Position numbers and translations under genes: made by a program. A model generated the notes under the pieces. That model saw nothing but the letters and a program-made list of their open reading frames with translations, did no database searches and was not told the DNA's origin. Below, piece after piece: positions 1 to 5,106 of a DNA stretch of 15,952 nucleotides (within the stretch, counting starts at the first letter, position 1; each line of letters starts with the position of its first letter). The DNA lies in contig DASXTB010000481.1 of the NCBI GenBank assembly GCA_036505615.1, positions 1 through 15,952 on the forward strand, in the 5' to 3' direction. The DNA comes from DASXTB01 sp036505615. Its GTDB lineage: Bacteria > Acidobacteriota > UBA6911 > JACQSX01.

Positions 1-328
1 AGAAATCCTGATCATGTGATTTCCCCCCAACCCTAAATGTCGGAATTATTCCGGGATTCGATCAGGATATCTCCTGCCAGATGGGGCGTCAATGACAGGT
101 GTCACACGCAGGAATAGGCGGCGGATGAACGCGGATAAACACAGACGACCAAGGTGCCACCGAAGCAGACGAGGCTGTCTCAGAGCTATGAAACCACGGG
201 GAACACTGGGAACACGGGGACCACAAGGGCTTTCGAAATTGGCAACAAATTCTTATTAATAACGGGAATCATTAGATTCCTTGTAATACTAACCATCAAA
301 TTCTTTTCGGCCCGCAAAGATTTGAATT
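1..328. other. Non-coding stretch with dispersed-repeat fragments
   Basis: I see no credible gene here. The stretch carries degenerate intergenic repeat text: a GCGGATGAACGCGGATAAAC-type unit near 121-140, a GGGAACACTGGGAACACGGGG unit near 199-219, and CAAATTCTTATTAATAA at 246-262. The last recurs exactly at 2206-2222. An ORF on the minus strand across 289-471 runs through the foldback repeat at 329-600 and has no protein-like composition. Confidence 0.6.
246..262 (+). repeat. 17-bp direct repeat, left copy
   Basis: CAAATTCTTATTAATAA is identical to 2206-2222. A GGGAACACGGG-like sequence precedes both copies, so they probably belong to a longer degenerate repeat family. With the pair at 668-693 / 2259-2283 it brackets the peroxiredoxin-sigma-zinc-finger module. 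Confidence 0.7.
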
Positions 329-600
329 AGACGCCGAAGGCGTCGAAGAGTATAGCCGGGGGCAGAGCCCGCCTTAGGCGGGCGGCGCCCCCGGTTGGCT
401 ATCCAAAGCAGGCACCCTGCAGGGGTGCAACAAAATTTCCCGATGATTGACCCGAGCCGGTTTTCCCCCAAGAGAAATACTTCCGCGCTTCGTGTCGCAC
501 CCCTTCAGGGTGCATACCCTTGATGGGCGTGGCTGACCGGGGGCGCCGCACAAAAAGCGCGCTCTGCCCCCGGCTATATTCTCTGACGCCTTCGGCGTCT
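329..600. repeat. Nested foldback element (long inverted repeat)
   Basis: The outer arms, 329-395 and 536-600, are inverted copies. Both start with the small palindrome AGACGCCGAAGGCGTC, continue through TATAGCCGGGGGCAGAG and end in GGCGCCCCCGGT. Inside them lies a second symmetrical pair of 17-base palindromes, GCACCCTGCAGGGGTGC (412-428) and GCACCCCTTCAGGGTGC (497-513), which match in 16 of 17 positions when inverted. Both levels are centred at about 463-465. There is no transposase. It could be a non-autonomous mobile element of MITE or REP type, or DNA encoding a structured RNA. Confidence 0.75.
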
Positions 601-602
601 AG

Positions 603-768
603 ACCTGCGCTCGCCGCGTCGCCGTGTCCCTGACGTTTGGGTTGCGGCCTTGCCGCGCTAGGTTCCCAGTGGTTCGTAGTTTTGAGGCACTCTGGGGGGG
701 GCCTGTACGCCTACTTTAATAGCTTCTTCATTTACTGGAGACCGCGTCAGTCCGCGCAACTCTGCGGC
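603..768. other. Non-coding spacer downstream of the zinc-finger gene
   Basis: The spacer holds the left copy of the GTGGTTCGTAGTTTTGAG repeat (668-693). I see no gene and no clear terminator for the minus-strand operon ending at 769. Confidence 0.5.
668..693 (+). repeat. Direct repeat with a copy at 2259-2283, left copy
   Basis: GTGGTTCGTAGTTTTGAGGC plus ACTCT matches 2259-2283 with one difference over about 25 bases, in the same orientation. Both copies follow a TTCCCAGT- or TCCCCCCGT-like stretch. Confidence 0.75.
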
Positions 769-960
769 TTACTTACTTTCGGATTCCTTCTCCCGAAACG
801 AAAGTGCAAGCGCCTGATCCAGCCAGATTAGTTGGTCCCTATAGCGCCGGCAGAGATTGCACATCCTTAAATGAAACCGAAGCGCCAGTCTTTCTCTCCA
901 CGTCAGGCAATGCTCCATGGAGCGGGCAATCAACCGTGTGGCCTCCCGGCAACTCAGCAT
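769..960 (-). CDS. Small zinc-finger (zf-HC2/ZAS-like) putative anti-sigma factor
   Basis: This 63-residue protein probably binds and restrains the sigma factor encoded just upstream. Cys4 together with His30, Cys34 and Cys37 (H-L-R-M-C-N-L-C) gives the H-x3-C-x2-C zinc-binding pattern of the ZAS / zf-HC2 domain. The rest is basic and helical, and there is no membrane segment, so a soluble cytoplasmic protein is expected. The ATG directly follows the sigma-factor stop (TAG then ATG). A GGAAGGGA ribosome-binding sequence lies in the end of the sigma gene, so translation is probably coupled. Some ZAS proteins release their sigma factor when the Cys residues are oxidised. Whether this one does cannot be told from sequence. 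Confidence 0.78.
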   Translation of the reverse strand: MLSCREATRLIARSMEHCLTWRERLALRFHLRMCNLCRRYRDQLIWLDQALALSFREKESESK

Positions 961-1545
961 CTATTGTCCCTTCCTTCTGCTAAACCAGCGCTCTTCCAGG
1001 CAGCGGCGCAATGCGCCTCGTGCTCGATGCATCAAGACCCACATATGAGTCGGAGTAATATCGAGCAACTTACAGATTTCCCTTCCAGAAAGACCATCAA
1101 CGGCTCTAGACAGCAATACAGTCCTCTTTTCAGTCGGAATCGCGTTCACGCACTGGGTCAGGATCTGGCGGAATTCGGTGGATTGCAGCGCTTGGTGCGG
1201 GTCGCAATTCCATGCCACTGGGGGGCGCAGCCATTTACCGCTCCCGTCGAAAAGGTCCTGGTCTGCGTTGCCGGCCTCTATCGGCAACTCCATCTGTTGT
1301 TTTTTCAATTGCATGCGGAAATGATCCATGATCTTGTGCCGGAGAATACCGATGAGCCAGGTCTGGACAGTTGATTGCTCCTGGAAACGATTGGCGGACT
1401 CTAGAGCGGCCAGAAAAGCTTCCTGAACCAGTTCTTCGGCAACGAAAGCATCCGAGACGCGAGCAAGCGCATAGCGATAGAGAACGTAACCGTATAAATC
1501 CTGCCACTGGTCCGATTCCGGATATTTTTTCGCCTCGTTGGACAT
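961..1545 (-). CDS. ECF-type sigma-70 family RNA polymerase sigma factor
   Basis: This alternative sigma factor is 194 residues from ATG 1545. Region 2 covers roughly residues 15-90, from DLYGYVLYRYA through EELVQEAFLAALE to TWLIGILRHKIMDHFR. Region 4 covers about 120-185, with LSGREICKLLDI as recognition helix region and LMHRARGALRRCLEE at the end. The linker W-L-R-P-P-V-A-W and the small zinc-finger neighbour resemble, from memory, the Sig70_famx1 (TIGR02943) group. A GTG at 1587 preceded by GAGGG is an alternative start adding 14 residues and would lie 9 bp from the peroxiredoxin stop. I prefer 1545 because the resulting N-terminus has the usual short length. The gene is in an operon with the selenocysteine peroxiredoxin and the zinc-finger gene. 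Confidence 0.88.
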   Translation of the reverse strand: MSNEAKKYPESDQWQDLYGYVLYRYALARVSDAFVAEELVQEAFLAALESANRFQEQSTVQTWLIGILRHKIMDHFRMQLKKQQMELPIEAGNADQDLFDGSGKWLRPPVAWNCDPHQALQSTEFRQILTQCVNAIPTEKRTVLLSRAVDGLSGREICKLLDITPTHMWVLMHRARGALRRCLEERWFSRRKGQ

Positions 1546-1596
1546 GACAATGCCACAATTAAACACCGAATTTTGGTGCGGAACCACAAGGAACCC

Positions 1597-2178
1597 TCAG
1601 TTCAAGGGACTGAGGGCCTCCAGGATCTGCTCGTTGGTGGCGCGGATCTTGTAGTTGGTCTCCACAAACTTCCACCGTACTATTCCCCATTTGTCGATAA
1701 CATAGACAGCAGGGTGGGGGATTCCTCGATTACTTACGGGATTTAGCAACCCATAACGATCAATCACCTTGTGGCCAGGATCTTCCAGCAGTGGGAACTT
1801 CAAGTCGACATTGTATTTCTCTTTAATTTGCGTGATTAGCTTTTGACTCATTTCCGGCGGATCGACACTAATAGCCAGGATTTCTACGTCCTGGCGTCCG
1901 CTGTCTTGAATCAGTGTGGCCAGCTTCCCGAGCTGGGCGACACAGTAAGGTCACCAGTGCCCGCGGTAAAAAACCAACACGATATTTTTCTTCTTTTCGT
2001 AGTCTTTCAGTGAATGAGATTGTCCCTGGATATCCTTCAGGAGAAAACCCGGAGGCGCGCTCCCGACTTTAACACGCTCCAGGTCGGTGGCGGGCAAGTT
2101 TTCCAGTGCCAGAACCATCTGTGTCAAGCAGGGTAAAACGAGGAGCGCCATAGCCAGGAAGATTCGTTTGGTTTGCAA
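1597..2178 (-). CDS. Exported peroxiredoxin-like selenoprotein (in-frame UGA = Sec76)
   Basis: This is an AhpC/TSA-type thioredoxin-fold peroxidase or thiol oxidoreductase of 193 residues if the UGA at 1951-1953 is read as selenocysteine. The start is TTG 2178, supported by CCAGGAG six bases upstream. Residues 1-25 form a signal peptide with probable cleavage after MVLA, so the protein acts outside the cytoplasm. After VLVFYRGHW comes UGA, then PYCVAQLGKLA, giving W-U-P-Y-C where homologues have W-C-P-Y-C. Downstream coding is intact: EILAISVDPPE, FPLLEDPGHKVIDRYG, then GIPHPAVYVIDKWGIVRW, all typical of the family. A stem-loop follows the UGA. Gene callers would split it into 1951-2178 and 1597-1851. 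The alternative is a nonsense mutation of a Cys codon. The sigma-factor gene follows within 9-51 bp, depending on its start. Confidence 0.85.
1915..1944 (-). other. Candidate bacterial SECIS element
   Basis: Read on the minus strand, this begins 6 nt after the UGA. UGUG pairs with CACA at the base, then come a UC bulge, a G-C pair and a single C bulge. Above these, CCAGCU pairs with AGCUGG and closes the 5-nt loop CGGGA. The loop lies 21-25 nt after the UGA and has G at its second position. A bulged U lies in the lower stem. This agrees with the known layout of bacterial SECIS elements, which sit just after the Sec codon, carry a G early in the apical loop, and in E. coli fdhF have a bulged U that contacts SelB. 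Confidence 0.7.
1951..1953 (-). other. UGA codon read as selenocysteine
   Basis: The minus-strand codon TGA replaces the first (catalytic) Cys of the W-C-P-Y-C motif, flanked by GGCACTGG and CCTTACTGT. It is the only stop inside an otherwise continuous 193-codon frame. Confidence 0.8.
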
Positions 2179-2205
2179 GTGTTACTCCTGGGAACACGGG
2201 AGCAG

Positions 2206-2222
2206 CAAATTCTTATTAATAA
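2206..2222 (+). repeat. 17-bp direct repeat, right copy
   Basis: CAAATTCTTATTAATAA is identical to 246-262. It lies in the leader region of the minus-strand selenoprotein gene, 28 bp from its TTG start. Confidence 0.7.
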
Positions 2223-2258
2223 AGGAACCTAAATTCCCCGTGTTCCCGGTGTCCCCCC

Positions 2259-2283
2259 GTGGTTCGTAGTTTTGAGACACTCT
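2259..2283 (+). repeat. Direct repeat with a copy at 668-693, right copy
   Basis: GTGGTTCGTAGTTTTGAG-A-CACTCT differs from 668-693 at one base. Here it lies about 37 bp from the AAATTCTTATTAAT repeat. On the left side the same two units are about 405 bp apart, with the foldback element between them. Confidence 0.75.
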
Positions 2284-2400
2284 TTGAAGTCTAGACCGGC
2301 ATAACCCCCCGGTCGGGCGGACAGAGTATAACGCAACTCGGATCGGGCCGCGAAGATTGAAGGGGCGATTCGGCCATAATCGGCGGTTAGCCGGTTATTC

Positions 2401-2577
2401 ATAAATTCTGAAAAGGCAGGCCGCGAATTACACGAATTAACACGAATTTCGGGAGCGGGAGAGGGGGGTGACTTACAAAGTACAAAGTGTCGCTCTTCCA
2501 TATTGGCAGCGCCCCTCTCCCGCTCTCGAAGTTATCCGCGTTGATCCGCGTAATCCGCGGCTTGCTTTTGGATTTAT
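2401..2577. repeat. Long imperfect inverted repeat (hairpin)
   Basis: Arm 2401-2467 (ATAAATTC...GCCGCG...GGGAGCGGGAGAGGGG) matches the inverse of 2510-2577 over about 65 bases, with a loop of about 42 nt. In the central 23 bases the arms differ at six positions. Read on the minus strand these are five G-U pairs and one C-A mismatch. Read on the plus strand the five become A-C mismatches. Genes on both sides run on the minus strand, so this could fold in a transcript between the DUF421 and selenoprotein genes. Confidence 0.75.
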
Positions 2578-2590
2578 GAAATAATCCAGG

Positions 2591-3172
2591 CTAACCTTCC
2601 GCTCCGCGCAACTGGGAAAGCTCGGACCGGATCCTGTCCAGTTGTTTCAGCACTTCTTCATGGTGCTTCTCGGCCAGACTGGGTTCCCGTCCGACAATAG
2701 TAATCGTGCCCCCCGGCTCCAGAGTGGCTTTTTCCACCTGGTTCAGAGACGAAAACCCCTGTCTGTGTGCAGCGACTTCCAGTTCCGAGCGTGTCACAAA
2801 TTCCCTCTGACATGCAGCTTCGTCTACCATGCCACTTTTCACCAGCACCGTCGGTTCTCCTTCCAGAACCTGGTCCAGCTTGGGAGAAGCGTATAGCACT
2901 CGGTTCATGACATAGTTGAGCAGCAGCAGCGTTGTAGCGCCGATTAGTCCTCCGCTTAGAGAGTTGTCATCCCCGATGATCGCATTCTGGACGGTGTTAG
3001 AGATGGTCAGCAGCACCACCAAATCGAAGGTGTTCAATTGGGCCAATTCGCGCTTTCCCGCCAGGCGCAGCCCCGCGATCAGGAAAATGTAGACAAGGAT
3101 TGGCCGAATTACTTTCTCCGCAACTGGAATCCCAAGAACAAACAGGTCGTGCCAAATCTTCGGATCGAACAT
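2591..3172 (-). CDS. DUF421 family (YetF/YcaP-like) membrane protein
   Basis: This inner-membrane protein of unknown biochemical role has 193 residues from ATG 3172. Three hydrophobic segments occur near the N-terminus: PILVYIFLIAGLRL, TFDLVVLLTISNTVQNAII and LIGATTLLLLNYVM. They carry the family signature region around GKRELAQLNTFDLVVLL. A soluble C-terminal domain follows (EGEPTVLVKSGMVDEAAC, then LEPGGTITIVGREP), with a charged helical tail. Another ATG lies at 3187, but 3172 has GGAGGAG just upstream, so I take 3172. Relatives in Bacillus are linked to spore and stress phenotypes. Nothing in the window shows a partner, and the 412-bp repeat spacer separates it from the selenoprotein operon. 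Confidence 0.9.
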   Translation of the reverse strand: MFDPKIWHDLFVLGIPVAEKVIRPILVYIFLIAGLRLAGKRELAQLNTFDLVVLLTISNTVQNAIIGDDNSLSGGLIGATTLLLLNYVMNRVLYASPKLDQVLEGEPTVLVKSGMVDEAACQREFVTRSELEVAAHRQGFSSLNQVEKATLEPGGTITIVGREPSLAEKHHEEVLKQLDRIRSELSQLRGAEG

Positions 3173-3394
3173 TGCACTCCTCCGCATCTAGAATGGGCTT
3201 GACTCGCCGGTTCATAAGTACAGTGTGGATATTGTAAGCCTGGATGTGAATGGTCCGCAGTAAGGACGGGGCTATCGTGGCACCCCTTTTTGGTTGCGGA
3301 CTGCCGCATTAAGCCGTAGTGTTTTGGTGGTTGAATTCTCACAGTTGAAGGTTCGCGGCTCGATTTTCAGGTTCTGACGGCGCGAGGAGGGTCC
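3173..3394. promoter_or_regulatory. Divergent intergenic region between DUF421 and propeller genes
   Basis: This 222-bp region must hold promoters for two divergently transcribed genes. It has a GAGGAGGG ribosome-binding site just before ATG 3395. TGGCAC near 3278 and TTGC near 3293 look like sigma-54 halves, but their spacing is wrong. I cannot name a specific promoter. Confidence 0.4.
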
Positions 3395-4420
3395 ATGAAA
3401 AAGAGCACCTCATTTCTGGTGATTTCATGTGTTTTTAGTATTCTGATGTTCGGTATGACTCCTTTTGCACGCACCGGTTCGGGCGCAGCCAAAGTCTACG
3501 TCGATAACGCCGAAGGGGATAACCTGACAGTGATCGATCCGGTCACCCTCAAGGTAGCTGGAAACATCAGGGTTGGCTCCAAACCCCACGGCTTGGCGGC
3601 TTCGCCCAGTCGAGACCGTATTTATGTAAGTGTCGAGAGCACAAACCGTTTGCTCGCTATTGACACGACCAGCCATCGAATCCTGAGTCAAGCTGAAGTA
3701 GGCCAGACGCCCAACCAGGTGACTGTGACAGCGGATGGCAAGTTTGTCTACGTGCCCCTGAGGGGGCAAGCCGCCGTCGATATCGTCGACACTTCCACGA
3801 TGAATGTCGTGAGGCGAGTGACGCTGGCGGAAGGGCCTCACAACAGTTACACCTCCGCAGATGGCAAGCGCGTCTACGTGACTACCATTGATGGAAAGAA
3901 GATTTTTGTGTTCGACCCGGCCACACAAAGAGTGGTCTCGGTGATTGAGCCTGGTGGCAAGGTGCGTCCCCTCGCCCTGACCAAAGACGGCTCGTTAATA
4001 TACGCTGCACTCTCAGAGCTGCACGGCTTTGTGGTAATAGATTTACGGCAAGGCAAAACCATCAAGCGTGTCGAGCTTCCGCCGCTTCCGCCCGGTACTC
4101 CCAGGCCGTATCTGGACACCTACACGCATGGCCTGGCTCTCACGCCGGATGAGCACGAACTCTGGGTGACCAGCTGCCCGGGCGCCGCCGTCTGGGTTTT
4201 TTCGGTCCCGGATTTGAAGCGGTTGGCAAGGGTGGATATAGGCAAGTTTCCAAACTGGCTCGCTTTCACGCCTGACGGCAAGAGGCTGTTTGTGACCAAC
4301 ACGGAATCTGACACAGTATCCGCAATCGATGTGGGCGCCAGGAAAGTGCTCGCCACAATTCCAGTGGGCAAAGCTCCAAAAAGAATTATTTTTGTCGAGC
4401 CGCCTCGGAGACTCGACTAG
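3395..4420 (+). CDS. Secreted seven-blade YncE-like (YVTN) beta-propeller protein
   Basis: This 341-residue extracytoplasmic protein starts with a signal peptide (MKKSTSFLVISCVFSILMFG, cleavage near residues 25-32). Seven blades can be counted from the recurrent strand-turn-strand motif: VYVDNAEGDNLTVID, IYVSVESTNRLLAID, VYVPLRGQAAVDIVD, VYVTTIDGKKIFVFD, IYAALSELHGFVVID, LWVTSCPGAAVWVFS and LFVTNTESDTVSAID, each about 40-50 residues apart. The blades fill the mature chain, so it is probably a stand-alone seven-blade propeller. Such proteins usually serve as binding scaffolds, some associated with metal or cofactor handling. The ligand cannot be read from sequence. The start is supported by GAGGAGGG 4 bases upstream. 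A hairpin follows the stop codon directly. Confidence 0.9.
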   Translation: MKKSTSFLVISCVFSILMFGMTPFARTGSGAAKVYVDNAEGDNLTVIDPVTLKVAGNIRVGSKPHGLAASPSRDRIYVSVESTNRLLAIDTTSHRILSQAEVGQTPNQVTVTADGKFVYVPLRGQAAVDIVDTSTMNVVRRVTLAEGPHNSYTSADGKRVYVTTIDGKKIFVFDPATQRVVSVIEPGGKVRPLALTKDGSLIYAALSELHGFVVIDLRQGKTIKRVELPPLPPGTPRPYLDTYTHGLALTPDEHELWVTSCPGAAVWVFSVPDLKRLARVDIGKFPNWLAFTPDGKRLFVTNTESDTVSAIDVGARKVLATIPVGKAPKRIIFVEPPRRLD

Positions 4421-4425
4421 AGACT

Positions 4426-4450
4426 AAGGCCGCTTACAGCGGCCTTTCCG
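4426..4450 (+). terminator. Hairpin after the propeller gene, possible terminator
   Basis: AAGGCCGC-TTACA-GCGGCCTT (4426-4446) is a perfect 8-bp stem with a 5-nt loop, 6 bp after the stop. Only a short T run follows, so termination strength is uncertain. It is also the first hairpin of the palindrome cluster. Confidence 0.5.
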
Positions 4451-4915
4451 AAGGTTTCAGCCCCGGCCTTCCGAGGCCGGGGACTAATGGGAGCCTAATT
4501 ATCATCGTCCAGGCCGTCGGCCTTTTTCTTTATCCCCGCAGACGTTGACGCCGGCGGTTGTTCATCGGTACTTTCGATGCATTGCTGTTTGACGTTCCTC
4601 GCGCATAGTCGTTCTCTCCCGTCATCGGATCTAATCGCAAAGCTTCCAAAGAAACATTTGACTGGCCAGAGCCGGCTGGTCGGAAGGCCGGTGAACCGGC
4701 CTTGGATAATTTCTGAACCGCGCTGACCCCGGCCTGGCAAGGCCGGGGCTGAAACCCTTCGGAGAAGGCCGCTGGAAGCGGCCTCTCGGGTTTTGACATT
4801 TTGGAGAGACGGCCGGTGGGCCGTCTCCCGCGCAATTTTTCATCCCGCAGGAGAGACGCCCTACGGGGCGTCTCTTAGGCCGCTGGAAGCGGGCCTCCAG
4901 GCCCACTGGCGGCCC
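4426..4915. repeat. Cluster of about nine short palindromes
   Basis: This non-coding region holds stem-loops with 5-10-bp stems and 3-5-nt loops at 4426-4446, 4461-4482, 4511-4523, 4684-4703, 4727-4748, 4766-4784, 4806-4827, 4852-4875 and 4879-4895. Two recur as an inverted composite: the GGCCGC hairpin plus TTTCAG plus the CCCCGGCCT hairpin at 4426-4482 matches the inverse of 4727-4784. The 4852-4875 loop is C-TACG-G, an UNCG-type tetraloop if transcribed. The 4806 and 4852 stems share GAGACG/CGTCTC with a hairpin at 13358-13380. Short ORFs across this region are artefacts of the GC-rich palindromes. Confidence 0.75.
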
Positions 4916-4929
4916 GAATCCACCGGCAG

Positions 4930-4951
4930 CGTTTAACGTTCTGTTTAAACG
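4930..4951. promoter_or_regulatory. Dyad CGTTTAA-N8-TTAAACG, candidate activator site
   Basis: A perfect 7-bp inverted repeat with an 8-bp spacer, centred at about 4940. That is roughly 110 bp upstream of the start point expected from the sigma-54-like site at 5026-5040, a usual distance for an enhancer-binding-protein site. No experimental link is visible. Confidence 0.4.
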
Positions 4952-5025
4952 ATTTGTTTTAGTGTGGAACGGGAACGGCGTGTGGCTACCCTTCTTTCCG
5001 TCGAAGGCGCGCTTTTGGCCCTTTC

Positions 5026-5040
5026 GGCACTGAAATTGCA
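5026..5040 (+). promoter_or_regulatory. Sigma-54 (-24/-12) like promoter upstream of ilvB
   Basis: GGCAC-TGAAA-TTGCA keeps the invariant GG-N10-GC spacing and matches TGGCACG-N4-TTGC(A/T) except at the T before GG and the G after GGCAC. Transcription would begin near 5051, leaving a leader of about 55 nt to ATG 5107. Confidence 0.5.
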
Positions 5041-5073
5041 GGTGATAGTAATCCGGATGACAGTACCAGTGTA

Positions 5074-5079
5074 TATACT
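5074..5079 (+). promoter_or_regulatory. TATACT, alternative -10 box for ilvB
   Basis: This is a good housekeeping -10 match without a clear -35 at 17 bp. Transcription from it would start near 5086, about 20 nt before ATG 5107. It may be a second promoter or chance. Confidence 0.3.
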
Positions 5080-5106
5080 GCTAAAATGACTGTTTCGCAG
5101 GAGTCC

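Larger units (their letters stand above)
2179..2590. other. Repeat-rich spacer upstream of the selenoprotein gene
   Basis: This 412-bp non-coding spacer separates the DUF421 gene from the selenoprotein gene, all on the minus strand. It holds the right copies of the two direct repeats (2206-2222, 2259-2283) and a long inverted repeat (2401-2577). On the minus strand an AT-rich TTTATTAATAAGAAT around 2208-2222 could supply a -10 region for the selenoprotein operon, but I cannot point to a convincing -35. Confidence 0.5.

Noticed and set aside
871..1374. 167-codon plus-strand ORF
   Set aside because: It lies antisense to the sigma-factor and zinc-finger genes, whose domain motifs are clear. Its translation has no recognisable features.
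1951..2178. Short 75-residue protein ending at the UGA, with a separate 84-residue ORF at 1597-1851
   Set aside because: The two pieces are the N- and C-terminal parts of one peroxiredoxin fold, in the same frame, with 33 family-typical residues between them. The start codon of the second has no ribosome-binding site.
3277..3297. TGGCAC followed by TTGC upstream of the propeller gene, considered as a sigma-54 promoter
   Set aside because: The GG to GC distance is about 15 instead of 10, so the sites cannot work together as -24/-12 elements.
4945..5106. Attenuator or T-box leader before ilvB
   Set aside because: I found no leader peptide rich in Ile/Val/Leu codons and no T-box sequence.
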